From Luteibacter pinisoli (GTDB lineage Bacteria > Pseudomonadota > Gammaproteobacteria > Xanthomonadales > Rhodanobacteraceae), in NCBI RefSeq assembly GCF_006385595.1, contig NZ_CP041046.1, forward strand, positions 4,168,501-4,232,500: a stretch of DNA of 64,000 nucleotides. The letters run 5' to 3'. Below the pieces are notes generated by a model, which ran no database searches, had not been told where the DNA came from, and saw nothing but the letters and a program-made list of their open reading frames with translations. A program made the position numbers and the translations under genes. Below, piece after piece: positions 1-8,073 of the stretch (position 1 is its first letter; each line of letters starts with the position of its first letter).

Positions 1-369
1 CGCCGCCTGGCCGGGGCCACCCGCAAGGAACACCACCATGTCGCTGGCCGGCACCTGTGCGCTGCTGCGGACGATGGCCAGGCGCATGTCGAGCTTGCGG
101 CCCTCCGGGTGCGCGCGATCTTCCGGCACCTGGAACGGTGCGCACCACGCGGCGGTGGACAGGCCGGAATGCGGCTGCGGCAGTTCGCACGGATGAAGCT
201 GCAGCGAACCCAGGGTCCAGGTGCGTGGGACCGCCGGCGCCTCGTTCGCGGCGGCCGTGGTCCGGGCGGCGGGGGCCGCGTCGGCGGCGCCGCGGTGGAT
301 CACGTGTCGTCCGGCGAACGCCGCAACAACAATCGCGACGATGATGGCGAAGCGAGGAGCGCGTTTCAT
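1..369 (-). CDS. Alpha/beta hydrolase (peptidase-like), N-terminal part only
   Basis: This is the first 123 codons of a protein that runs off the left edge. It starts MKRAPRF followed by a hydrophobic stretch of about 14 residues, so it is probably exported or membrane-anchored. At about residues 110-123 the sequence reads VVFLAGGPGQAA. This matches the oxyanion-hole HGGPG-type strand of the proline iminopeptidase/tripeptidyl aminopeptidase branch of alpha/beta hydrolases. The nucleophile elbow and catalytic His lie outside the window, so substrate cannot be judged. The ATG lies 4 bases after the stop of the HTH gene, consistent with one minus-strand operon from the 1.9 kb hydrolase downward. 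The fold is fairly sure; the function is open. Confidence 0.7.
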   Translation of the reverse strand, partial: MKRAPRFAIIVAIVVAAFAGRHVIHRGAADAAPAARTTAAANEAPAVPRTWTLGSLQLHPCELPQPHSGLSTAAWCAPFQVPEDRAHPEGRKLDMRLAIVRSSAQVPASDMVVFLAGGPGQAA

Positions 370-373
370 GCCT

Positions 374-568
374 TCATGCCTCCGGCGTGAAGATGGATTC
401 GATGGGCAGCGCGAACAGCCGGGCGATCTTGAACGCCAGCGGCAGGCTCGGATCGTACTTGCCCGTCTCGATGGCGTTGACCGTCTGTCGCGACACGTCG
501 AGCCGCTCGCCAAGGTCGGCCTGCGACCAGCCCGCCGCGGTGCGGAGTTCCCTCACCTGGTTATTCAT
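374..568 (-). CDS. Small XRE-family HTH transcriptional regulator
   Basis: A 64-residue protein that is almost entirely one Cro/C1-type helix-turn-helix. Residues 4-58 contain the pattern VRELRTAAGWSQADLGERL, then SRQTVNAIE as recognition helix, then GKYDPSLPLAFKIARLF. This is the short YozG-like subfamily that usually sits next to a small membrane protein. Here the upstream gene (561-971) is indeed a small membrane protein, and its stop overlaps this start by 8 bases, so the two are translationally coupled. It probably regulates its own operon, which is an inference. No effector domain is present. Confidence 0.88.
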   Translation of the reverse strand: MNNQVRELRTAAGWSQADLGERLDVSRQTVNAIETGKYDPSLPLAFKIARLFALPIESIFTPEA

Positions 569-971
569 GGGAGCGGTAGTACAGGCGGATGCCGCACTTG
601 GCGACGCCGAACAGGCCCATCAGGATCGGGAACACCCAGATGGCGACGGACGCGGCGGTGGGCGCTTCAAGCACCTTCGCGTTGAGCAGCAGGCCGTAGG
701 AAAAGAATCCGAATCCCCCGAGGCCACCGGCGATCGCGATGGCTTCCAGGTCGATGCGCCGCTCCAGTTCATCCTGGTCGCGGATGACGCGGATCATGGC
801 GCGCAGCACGAAGGCGATGGGGATGGCCGGCAACAGCGTGACCGCCGTCCGGGCCACCGTGCCGTCCAGCGTTCTCAGCCAGTACACGGAGGCGAAGATC
901 AGCACCACGTAACCTGCCATGGCCGGGAAGAACTCGCGCAGGTAGCGCTTGTGAACGGCACGCATCGCCAT
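561..971 (-). CDS. Small integral membrane protein paired with HTH regulator
   Basis: A 136-residue protein starting MAMRAVHKRYLREFFPAM. I chose the ATG at 971 because it lies two bases after the stop of the upstream hydrolase and is preceded by GAGG about nine bases away. Longer versions lack this. Four hydrophobic segments are visible, at about residues 17-32, 45-60, 80-97 and 107-125. A charged stretch, RVIRDQDELERRIDLEA, lies between the second and third. This charged loop is typical of small unknown membrane proteins encoded beside YozG-like XRE regulators. I do not recognise a function. The coupling with the 64-residue regulator suggests a sensing or autoregulatory pair, which is inference. 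Confidence 0.75.
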   Translation of the reverse strand: MAMRAVHKRYLREFFPAMAGYVVLIFASVYWLRTLDGTVARTAVTLLPAIPIAFVLRAMIRVIRDQDELERRIDLEAIAIAGGLGGFGFFSYGLLLNAKVLEAPTAASVAIWVFPILMGLFGVAKCGIRLYYRSHE

Positions 972-972
972 G

Positions 973-1917
973 TCAGTGAGCCTCGATGAAGTCGTTGAGC
1001 GCCTTGCCGAAGGCGGCCGGCTGATCGAGCATGACATAGTGCCGCGACGGCGCGAGCGCGATCACCTTGGCGTTCGGCGCATCGCTGAGCAGCGCGGTGT
1101 AGTACGCCACTTTCTGCGCCTGGGTGATCTTCATCGGGCCCATCTGCGCGTCCTGCTCGGCGAACGCGGTGATCTCGAGGATCGGCGCCGTCGCTGCCTT
1201 CAGTTCGGAACGGTAGTCCGCACCCGCGTCTTCGGCCATGTAGCGTGCGACGGCCTTCTGGTCGCTGCGTGCGTTCAACGGCGCGACGCGTTCGGCGGTG
1301 GCCGCGTCGAGCGTGCCGACCTTCTGCATGTAGGCCAGCTGCTGGGCCTTGAACTCATCGGGTGTGGCGCCTTCGGTCTTCGCCTTCAGCTGCGCGGCTA
1401 TGGCGGCGCGCTGCTCCGGGCTCACCCGCTCCATGCCGGGGAAGATCGGCAGGCCATCCACCGCGACCAAACCGCCGGTGAGGTCGGGATGGCGGCCGGC
1501 GAACCGCAGGGCCAGCGTGCCGCCTAGGCTATGGCCCACCAGGATCGGCTTCGCCAGGTGGTTGTCCTTGATGAACTGGGCCAGCGAGGCGTCGGCGCGG
1601 TCCATCCAGTTGCCGTCGGCGGAGGGCGCCGGCGTGCCGTCGAAGCCGGCGAGGGTCACGGCGTAGACCACATGGTGCTTTTCCAGGTCGGCGATGGTGT
1701 CCTTCCAGACCCACGGCCCGCCGGCCAGGCCGGGGATGAGGATGACCGGGCTACCGGCCGTGCCGTGGCGCTCGACCTTCAGCGTGCCGACCTGGGTGCC
1801 CTGGAGGGCACTGGCCGCGGGGGTGGCACCGGGCGTGGCGCCGGCGGCATGGAGGGTGGAGGCGGCAGCGGCGGCCATCAGCAGGGCGGCGGCGCGGAAG
1901 ACGATGCGGTACGACAT
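973..1917 (-). CDS. Exported alpha/beta hydrolase
   Basis: A 314-residue protein with an N-terminal signal peptide (MSYRIVFRAAALLMAAAAAS, cleavage near THA-AG). It has a complete alpha/beta hydrolase core: oxyanion region VILIPGLAGGPWVW, nucleophile elbow VGHSLGG near residue 130, and C-terminal catalytic His in SRHYVMLDQP. It should be a periplasmic or secreted serine esterase or lipase; the substrate is not evident. The ATG at 1917 is preceded by GAAAGGGG at proper distance and opens directly into the signal peptide, so I rejected an upstream in-frame ATG. It appears to be the first gene of a four-gene minus-strand operon with the membrane protein, HTH regulator and second hydrolase. An 18-base imperfect palindrome lies just upstream. 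Confidence 0.85.
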   Translation of the reverse strand: MSYRIVFRAAALLMAAAAASTLHAAGATPGATPAASALQGTQVGTLKVERHGTAGSPVILIPGLAGGPWVWKDTIADLEKHHVVYAVTLAGFDGTPAPSADGNWMDRADASLAQFIKDNHLAKPILVGHSLGGTLALRFAGRHPDLTGGLVAVDGLPIFPGMERVSPEQRAAIAAQLKAKTEGATPDEFKAQQLAYMQKVGTLDAATAERVAPLNARSDQKAVARYMAEDAGADYRSELKAATAPILEITAFAEQDAQMGPMKITQAQKVAYYTALLSDAPNAKVIALAPSRHYVMLDQPAAFGKALNDFIEAH

Positions 1918-1946
1918 GTGCGAACCCCTTTCGTTGGCGTGGAGCG

Positions 1947-1964
1947 TGTCAAGCACGCTTGACA
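1947..1964. promoter_or_regulatory. Palindromic operator candidate upstream of hydrolase operon
   Basis: The sequence TGTCAAGCACGCTTGACA is an inverted repeat with 8-base arms (TGTCAAGC / GCTTGACA) and a 2-base centre, 30 bases upstream of the hydrolase ATG. A third copy of the half-site TGTCAAGC occurs at 1991-1998. The arms also contain TTGACA, so part of the match could simply be -35 elements. The adjacent small XRE regulator is a natural candidate to bind here, but nothing in the sequence proves it. Confidence 0.4.
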
Positions 1965-2336
1965 TCATCCTGCGCCAGGCCCTGGCCGCGTGTCAAGCGA
2001 CCTTTACATCCGGATTCTGTGACACGCGTCACCTGTTGCCGGGTTTCTGACGCGCCCGGGCGAAACACGACCCGACTCGTCATGCCGCGCCGCCGTGGCC
2101 GCCGCGCGCGGCCGTGGCGGGGCCTCGCCACCCGCCGATCGCGCCCGGCGCGCGATGCGTCTTCGGCAAGCCACGCTCGCAAACGCGCCGTTTCCGTGCG
2201 CGGTTTCGGCACCTGTAAGTCGATACGGCAGCAAGGCGTCAAATTCATTTCCCGCCCTCTTCCCGGACCCGATCCTTGCAACCGACGGACGTACGTCGCA
2301 CCGACTTCATCGGGGCGGGTGCCCAGGAGACCTGAG
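1965..2336. other. Intergenic region between hydrolase operon and pilus operon
   Basis: About 370 bases between divergent operons. I see no convincing gene. It holds the extra half-site at 1991, a 10-base palindrome GACGTACGTC at 2288-2297 about 40 bases before the pilin start, and the pilin ribosome-binding site AGGAG near 2324. The 2060-2170 part is extremely GC-rich. A promoter for the pilus operon should lie here, but I cannot place one with confidence. Confidence 0.5.
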
Positions 2337-2843
2337 ATGACCATGCTTCGCCGCCTTGCCCTCACCGCCGCCGCCACGTTCGCCGTTGCCGCAGGCAGCG
2401 CGCATGCCGCTACGGCCACCACCACCTTCAACGTCCGGATCACGATCACCGCGGCGTGCGATATCAGCACCACGGCGCCCACCGACGTGAACTTCGGCAC
2501 GCAGCCATCGACGGCCACCAATGTCGACAACCAGGGCGCGCTCAACGTGAACTGCACGCCCAGCGCGCCGTACACCATCGCGCTGGACAACGGCCAGAAC
2601 GGTACCGACGCCAACACGCGGAAAATGAGCAACGGCACGTCGCTCGTGCCGTACCAGCTCTATCGCGCCGCGACGCGCACGGCCGCTGACGTCTGGGGCA
2701 GCACCACCGGTGGCAGTGGCAACGTCTTCGCCGGTACCGGTAGCGGCAGCGTGCAGACGTTGCCGGTGTTTGGCCGCGTACCGTCTACCAACTTCCCGGC
2801 CGGCAGCTATGCCGACGTGATCACCGCCACGATTACCTACTGA
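2337..2843 (+). CDS. Csu-type major pilin (spore coat U/SCPU domain)
   Basis: A 168-residue secreted protein: signal peptide MLRRLALTAAATFAVAAG ending SAHA, then one SCPU domain. Diagnostic features are the early Cys (ITAACDIS) with a second Cys in LNVNCTPSAPYTIALDNGQNG, the LVPYQLYRA strand, VFGRVPSTNFPAGSYADVITATITY at the C-terminus, and an alternating hydrophobic N-terminal strand (TTTFNVRITI) suited to donor-strand exchange. This is the shape of CsuA/B, the major subunit of archaic chaperone-usher pili that mediate surface attachment. The start at 2337 has AGGAG seven bases upstream. It is the first gene of a four-gene operon with chaperone, usher and a two-domain SCPU protein. Confidence 0.88.
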   Translation: MTMLRRLALTAAATFAVAAGSAHAATATTTFNVRITITAACDISTTAPTDVNFGTQPSTATNVDNQGALNVNCTPSAPYTIALDNGQNGTDANTRKMSNGTSLVPYQLYRAATRTAADVWGSTTGGSGNVFAGTGSGSVQTLPVFGRVPSTNFPAGSYADVITATITY

Positions 2844-2849
2844 CGGCAC

Positions 2850-3584
2850 GTGCCTGCCCGAATGCCACGCAGGGCCCTTGCCGTCGCGCTCATCGCGATG
2901 GGCATGGGTGCGCCGGGGGCGTTCGCCAGTGGCTTGCAGGTGGCGCCCATCGGGCTGCACCTCGCCGCCGCCGAACAGGCCCAGGCCCTGTGGCTGACCA
3001 ACACCGGCACGGAGATCCTGCACGCACAGGTGCGCGTGTTCCGCTGGACCCAGGCCGATGGCAAGGATGCGCTGGCGCCGACGCGCGACCTCGTGATCAG
3101 CCCGCCGATGGTGACCATCGCCCCGGGTGACAAACAGCTCGTACGCGTCATCCGCCAGGTCGCGCCGCCGCTGGATGGCACCGAGTCCGCCTACCGGGTC
3201 GTCGTGGATGAACTGCCGGTGGGCGGCACGGACAAGGGCGGCCTGAAATTCGTCCTGCGCTATTCGATCCCGGTATTCATCGCTCCGGCGGGCGACCCGA
3301 CGGTGAGCGCCACGCTACAGGCGGGCGTCGATACCAGCACGGGCAGCGCGCGCCTCAGCGTCAGCAATACAGGCAAGGGCCACGCCCAGGTCGCCGACGT
3401 CTCCCAGCGCAACCCCAGTGGCAAAGACACCCCGCTTCTCACCGGCCTTGTCGGCTATGTGCTGCCCGGCAGCACGATGGCGTGGCCCCTGCCGGCGCAA
3501 GCGCAGCGCGCCGGTGCCTTACGCGCGAGGATCAACGGTGAGGCGAACGAGTCGACCCTGGTCGTGGACCCGGGCAGCCGCTAG
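2850..3584 (+). CDS. Periplasmic pilus chaperone (CsuC-like)
   Basis: A 244-residue PapD-superfamily chaperone with signal peptide (MPRRALAVALIAMGMGAPGAFA). Domain 1 shows the G1 donor strand context (LQVAPIGLHLAAAEQAQALWLTN) and the conserved Arg/Lys cleft residues, with PMVTIAPGDKQLVRVIR. The sequence DGTESAYRVVVDELP matches the ExxYRv motif of the family. Domain 2 follows from about residue 140. It should cap and fold SCPU pilins in the periplasm and hand them to the usher. GTG at 2850 is used here; ATG at 2862 is equally possible, since neither has a strong ribosome-binding site. Spacing from the pilin stop is 6 bases. Confidence 0.87.
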   Translation: MPARMPRRALAVALIAMGMGAPGAFASGLQVAPIGLHLAAAEQAQALWLTNTGTEILHAQVRVFRWTQADGKDALAPTRDLVISPPMVTIAPGDKQLVRVIRQVAPPLDGTESAYRVVVDELPVGGTDKGGLKFVLRYSIPVFIAPAGDPTVSATLQAGVDTSTGSARLSVSNTGKGHAQVADVSQRNPSGKDTPLLTGLVGYVLPGSTMAWPLPAQAQRAGALRARINGEANESTLVVDPGSR

Positions 3585-5889
3585 CGTCCTCGTGCTCAAG
3601 GCCGCCACCGTGCATGCCATGGACCACGCCTCCGACGCGATACCGCCGCCCACGATGGATCCGCGGGTGAGCGTGGCGGGCGAGGATCTCTATCTCGAAG
3701 TCGTCCTCAACGGCACCGCTACCGAGAAGCTGATGCATTTCATCCGCCGTGGCGAGGCGCTGTGCGCCAGCGCGGCGGACCTGCGCAACCTGGGTTTCGT
3801 GCTGCCGCCCGGCGACGAGATGCGCTGCCTGCTCGATATCAGCGGCCTGCGCTACAGCTACGACGCCGGCCAGCAACGGGTCACGATCGACGTGCCCACC
3901 GGCCGGCTCGACCTGCCCCGGCAGATCCTCAACCAGCCCGAACGCAGCGCGACGAAGGCGAGCAGCGGCACCGGCCTGCTGCTCAACTACGACATCTACG
4001 CCTCGCAGGGCGCCGGCCTTGGCAACGTCAGCGCCCTGACCGAACTGCGCGCCTTCAGCGAGGACAAGGGCGTGCTCAGCTCTACCGCCCTGACGCGCCG
4101 TTACCAGGTGCCCGGCGACGGCTGGCAAGGCGGCAACGTGCGCCTGGATACGCAGTGGCGCCTGTCCTTCCCGGATTCGTCGGTCGCACTGACGGTGGGC
4201 GATACGTTCACCGGCTACACCTCGTGGAGCCGCGCCACCCGCATCGGCGGCATCGCCATCGGCACCGACTTCGCCTTGCAGCCTTATCGTGTCACCACGC
4301 CGCTGCCGCAATTCTTCGGCCAGGCCACGGCGCCGTCGTCGGTCGAGCTGTACGTCGATGGCATCCGCCAGTACAGCGGCAAGGTGCCGGCCGGCTCCTT
4401 CCAGCTCACCGCCGTACCGGGCGTCGACCAGTCGGGCCAGGCACAGGTGGTGCTCACCGATGCGCTCGGCCGCAGCAGCACGGTAACGTTTCCGTTCTAC
4501 GCCGCGCGGCAGCTGCTGCGCGCCGGCCTCGACGACTGGTCGGTGGACGTGGGTACCGTGCGCGAAGCGTACGGCATCGATTCGTTCGCCTACGGCAACG
4601 CCCCCATCGGCAGCGCGACGTGGCGGCGCGGACTCACCGACAGCTTCACCCTCGAGTCGCACGCGGAGGCCGGTGACGGCCGCGGCACCGCCGGCCTCGG
4701 CACGGTGTGGAACCCGTTCGGCGCCAGCGTGGTGAACGCATCGTACGCGGCGTCGCGCGGCGGTGGCGCGCAGTACGGCGCGGGGTTCTCGTGGAGCGGC
4801 CGCTATATGAACTTCTCGCTGGACACGCTGCGCAGCAACGCGAGTTATCGCGACGTGGCCTCACGCTACGGGTCACCACCGCCACGCGATAGCGACCGTG
4901 CCCTCGTGGGCTTCAACGTGCGCTCGTCCAGTTTCGGTGCGAACTACGTGCGCCTGCGTTACCCGGGCCAGCCTGCCTCGCGCTATGCCGGCCTGTTCGT
5001 GCTGCGCACGCTGGGGCGTGGCGTCGCGGTGAACGCGAGCCTCAACCAGAACCTCGATGAACACGCCGACCGCAGCTTCTTCGTCGGCATCACCTGGGCG
5101 CTCGACGAACGCACGACGTGGACGGCCTCCGCCCAGCGCGATCGTGACCAGACCTTTGCGACGGTCGACGCCAGCCGGCCTATCGATGGCGACGGCGGCT
5201 TTGGCTGGCATGTGCAAGGGCGAAGCGGTGCCGACGGCGGCGGACTCGGCGAATTCGGCTGGCTGGGCAACCAGGGCCAGCTCACGGTGGGCGCCAGCAG
5301 CGTCGGCCCCTCGTCGTACGCCTACGCCGATGCGAATGGCGCCGTCGTGTTGATGGGTGGCCACGTGTTCGCGGCGCGGCGCATCGACGATGCGTTCGCC
5401 CTGGTCAGCACGGAAGGCGCGCCGGACATTCCCGTGCTGCTGGAGAACCGACGCACGGGCGTCACCGATAGTAACGGCCTGCTGCTGGTGGCGCGCCTCA
5501 ATGCCTGGCAGGACAATCGTCTCGCCATCGATCCGATCGACCTGCCTGCAGACCAGCGCGTGCAGCGGGTCGACAGCGTGGTGGCGCCCGCCGATCGCTC
5601 CGGCGTCATCGTGCGTTTCCCGGTGACTCGCGTGCGCGCGGCGCTGGCGATCCTCGTCGACGACGCCGGCACGCCGCTCGCCCTGGGTTCAACGGTGGAC
5701 GTGGGCAGTGGCGAACCGGCCGTCGTGGGTTACGACGGCCAGGCTTACCTAGACCACCTCAAGGGCAGCACCACCACGCTCAACGTGACGCGGCCCGACG
5801 GCACGCGCTGCATCGCCACGCTGGCCTACCCCGCGCAGGCGCATGACCTGCCCGAATTGGGCCCCCTGCCATGCAAGGCCACGCCATGA
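3538..5889 (+). CDS. Outer-membrane pilus usher (CsuD-like)
   Basis: A fimbrial usher of 783 residues, which forms the outer-membrane pore for pilus assembly. After the signal peptide come the N-terminal domain (YLEVVLNGTATEKLMHF), the beta-barrel with many short aromatic strands, the plug region (SVELYVDGIRQYSGKVPAGSF) and C-terminal domains ending in CIATLAYPAQ. I chose GTG at 3538, inside the chaperone gene. It is preceded by GAGGA and opens into a good signal peptide (MRRTSRPWSWTRAAASVLVL, cleavage after VHA). An ATG start at 3619 would lose that signal. The resulting 47-base overlap with the chaperone implies coupled translation. Confidence 0.85.
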   Translation: MRRTSRPWSWTRAAASVLVLKAATVHAMDHASDAIPPPTMDPRVSVAGEDLYLEVVLNGTATEKLMHFIRRGEALCASAADLRNLGFVLPPGDEMRCLLDISGLRYSYDAGQQRVTIDVPTGRLDLPRQILNQPERSATKASSGTGLLLNYDIYASQGAGLGNVSALTELRAFSEDKGVLSSTALTRRYQVPGDGWQGGNVRLDTQWRLSFPDSSVALTVGDTFTGYTSWSRATRIGGIAIGTDFALQPYRVTTPLPQFFGQATAPSSVELYVDGIRQYSGKVPAGSFQLTAVPGVDQSGQAQVVLTDALGRSSTVTFPFYAARQLLRAGLDDWSVDVGTVREAYGIDSFAYGNAPIGSATWRRGLTDSFTLESHAEAGDGRGTAGLGTVWNPFGASVVNASYAASRGGGAQYGAGFSWSGRYMNFSLDTLRSNASYRDVASRYGSPPPRDSDRALVGFNVRSSSFGANYVRLRYPGQPASRYAGLFVLRTLGRGVAVNASLNQNLDEHADRSFFVGITWALDERTTWTASAQRDRDQTFATVDASRPIDGDGGFGWHVQGRSGADGGGLGEFGWLGNQGQLTVGASSVGPSSYAYADANGAVVLMGGHVFAARRIDDAFALVSTEGAPDIPVLLENRRTGVTDSNGLLLVARLNAWQDNRLAIDPIDLPADQRVQRVDSVVAPADRSGVIVRFPVTRVRAALAILVDDAGTPLALGSTVDVGSGEPAVVGYDGQAYLDHLKGSTTTLNVTRPDGTRCIATLAYPAQAHDLPELGPLPCKATP

Positions 5890-6902
5890 AGTGGATCGCG
5901 CTGTTCCTCATCGCCTGCGCCGCGCTGTTCGCCGCACCGCGCGCGCAGGCGACGACGACCTGCGGCATCACCAGCATCACCAACCTTTCGTTTGGTGCGG
6001 TGGATCCCACGGGCAGCACGGTGGATACGACGGCGACGATCAACTACAGCTGCACGTATTCGGGCTTCCTCGGCATCCTCTACGGCAGTTACATCACGAT
6101 GTGCGTGAGCCTGGGCCAGGATGCGCTCGGCAACCTGGCACCGCGCACGATGATCGATCCGCTCGGCGATCGCATGCAGTACCAGGTGTACAAGGACGCC
6201 ACGCGCACCGCGATCTGGGGCGTGGTGAACAACGTCACCTATGCGCCGCTGACGGTCACCGCGCAGGTGCCCCTGCTCAACAATGGCACTGCCGTCACCG
6301 GCAGCGTCACCGCCTACGGGCGCGTGCCCACGGGCCAATCCACTCTTTCGCCGGGCGCGTACACCGGCACGCTCGCCGGTGGCACCACGGGCACCGCGCT
6401 GACCTACAGCTACAGCGAGGCGCTGCTCTCGCTGGGCACCTTCCCCGCTTCGTGTACGGCAGGCGGTACCGCTGCCGCGGCGACGGTGGCAGGCCCGACG
6501 ACGAACGTCAGTGCGTCCGTCGCGGCGAAGTGCACGCTCGCCACCGCCAGCGACCTCAACTTCGGCTCGGTCCCCGGCCTGCTGCGCACCAACACCGACC
6601 AGACCTCGCTGATCCGTGCCACGTGCACGAATCGCGCGGCCTACCAGGTGGGGCTGGATAACGGACAGAACGCCAGCGGCAGCGTGCGGCGGATGGCCGG
6701 AGGGGGACGCTTCGTCACGTACGAGCTGTATCGCGACAGCCAGCGCACGCTGCGCTGGGGCACGGCGCTGAACACGGATACGGCGACGGGGAGCGGCAGC
6801 GGCTCGGAGCAGACAGTGACGGTGTACGGCCGCGTGCCCGTGCAGGCCGCGGCGGTGGCGGGTAGCTACAGCGACATCGTGACGGTGACGATCACCTATT
6901 AG
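5886..6902 (+). CDS. Two-domain SCPU tip adhesin (CsuE-like)
   Basis: A 338-residue exported protein: signal peptide MKWIALFLIACAALFAAP ending AQA, then two SCPU domains, about residues 25-185 and 195-338. Each domain has paired Cys and the closing pattern YGRVP...G.Y...T..TY. Two-domain subunits with the first domain acting as a tip are typical of CsuE. The first domain carries an inserted loop (SGFLGILYGSYITMCVS) that is absent from the second. The second domain closely resembles the major pilin (VGLDNGQNASGSVRRM versus IALDNGQNGTDANTRKM). The ATG at 5886 overlaps the usher stop (ATGA) with AAGG upstream. The stop overlaps rsgA convergently by 4 bases. Confidence 0.83.
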   Translation: MKWIALFLIACAALFAAPRAQATTTCGITSITNLSFGAVDPTGSTVDTTATINYSCTYSGFLGILYGSYITMCVSLGQDALGNLAPRTMIDPLGDRMQYQVYKDATRTAIWGVVNNVTYAPLTVTAQVPLLNNGTAVTGSVTAYGRVPTGQSTLSPGAYTGTLAGGTTGTALTYSYSEALLSLGTFPASCTAGGTAAAATVAGPTTNVSASVAAKCTLATASDLNFGSVPGLLRTNTDQTSLIRATCTNRAAYQVGLDNGQNASGSVRRMAGGGRFVTYELYRDSQRTLRWGTALNTDTATGSGSGSEQTVTVYGRVPVQAAAVAGSYSDIVTVTITY

Positions 6903-7954
6903 TCGTCGGGCGACCAGCTGCCACGGCGCGGCTTGCCGCCACCCGGCTTCGGCCCGACCTTGCGGCGCAGGCGTGCTTCCAGCGTGGCCGCCTGTTCTTC
7001 GCGCTCTTCGTGCAGCTTGAGGAAGTTGCGCCAGCGCTGCGGCGAGAGTTCGCCGGACGCCAGCGCGGCCTGGATGGCGCAACCCGGTTCGTTGCCATGG
7101 CCGCAGTTGCCGAAGCGGCACTGCGCGACCAGGGTTTCGATGTCGGCGAACAGGTCGAGGTTTTCCTCGCCGGTCAGCTTGAGCTCACGCATCCCCGGCG
7201 TATCGATCAGGCAGCCGCCGGTAGGCAGGCGAAGCAAGGCACGGTGCGTGGTGGTGTGGCGTCCGCGGCTGTCGTGGCTGCGCACGGCGCTGGTGGCCAT
7301 GCGCTCCTCGCCCAGCAGCGTATTGGTGAGCGTGGACTTGCCCGCGCCGGAGGAGCCGACCAGCACGGCACTCATGCCGGGGCCAAGGTATGGCGCAAGC
7401 ATGGTCACCGTCGTCGCGTCCTTGCCGTTGATGGCGTGCACCGCCGCGTCGTCCGGCAGGCGCGCGCGCAGCGAGCTGACCGCCGCCTCCACGTCCACGC
7501 CGGTATCGGCCTTGCTCAGCAGCACCACGGCCTTCGCGCCGGAACCTTCCACCAGGGTGAGGTAGCGCTCGATGCGAGACGGATTGAAGTCGCCATCCAG
7601 GCCGGTGAGCACCAGCACGTAGTCGATGTTGGCCGCGATCACCTGGCGCTCGTAGCGCTCGCCGGCCGCCGCGCGGGTCAGCGTGGAGCGGCGCGGCAGG
7701 ATCTCTTCGATCACCGGATGGGTGGCGCGGCTGAGCAGGACGAAGTCGCCCACGGCCGGGCGCAGGGCCGGGTCGAGGCCACGTTTCAGGAACGGCCCGG
7801 CGGGCTGCGCGTTGAACGGCTCGTTGCCGTCGTGCACCTCGTAACCGGCACGGTGCTGCGCCACGACGCGCGCGAGGCGGCGTGGATCGTCGGGCAGCGT
7901 GTCGTCACGCCAGCCGATGTGGCGCAGGCGCGCCAGGTCCGAAGGGTCGGTCAT
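6899..7954 (-). CDS. rsgA: Ribosome small-subunit-dependent GTPase A
   Basis: A 351-residue circularly permuted GTPase that acts in late 30S subunit maturation. The motifs appear in permuted order: G4 LSKAD at about 147-150, then G1 GSSGAGKST at 200-208, then G3 DTPGM at 251-255. An OB-fold precedes them, and a C-terminal zinc-binding stretch follows with CRFGNCGHGNEPGC (two Cys, one His, one Cys). The extended basic tail (KPGGGKPRRGSW) fits an RNA-binding protein. It is transcribed alone, converging with the pilus operon and diverging from the aminotransferase gene. Confidence 0.96.
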   Translation of the reverse strand: MTDPSDLARLRHIGWRDDTLPDDPRRLARVVAQHRAGYEVHDGNEPFNAQPAGPFLKRGLDPALRPAVGDFVLLSRATHPVIEEILPRRSTLTRAAAGERYERQVIAANIDYVLVLTGLDGDFNPSRIERYLTLVEGSGAKAVVLLSKADTGVDVEAAVSSLRARLPDDAAVHAINGKDATTVTMLAPYLGPGMSAVLVGSSGAGKSTLTNTLLGEERMATSAVRSHDSRGRHTTTHRALLRLPTGGCLIDTPGMRELKLTGEENLDLFADIETLVAQCRFGNCGHGNEPGCAIQAALASGELSPQRWRNFLKLHEEREEQAATLEARLRRKVGPKPGGGKPRRGSWSPDD

Positions 7955-8073
7955 GCGGTGGATTATGCCCGCTCCGGGCCATAAAACGCCCTCGCGAGGC
8001 CATGCCGACGCTGTTACGATCCGATGACGACCGCCGGGACGGGCCTGGCGGGCCGCACCGGAAGTGCCAGAAC

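Noticed and set aside
2288..2297. 10-base palindrome GACGTACGTC near the pilin gene as an operator
   Set aside because: Too short to stand out in GC-rich DNA, and no second copy or regulator is nearby.
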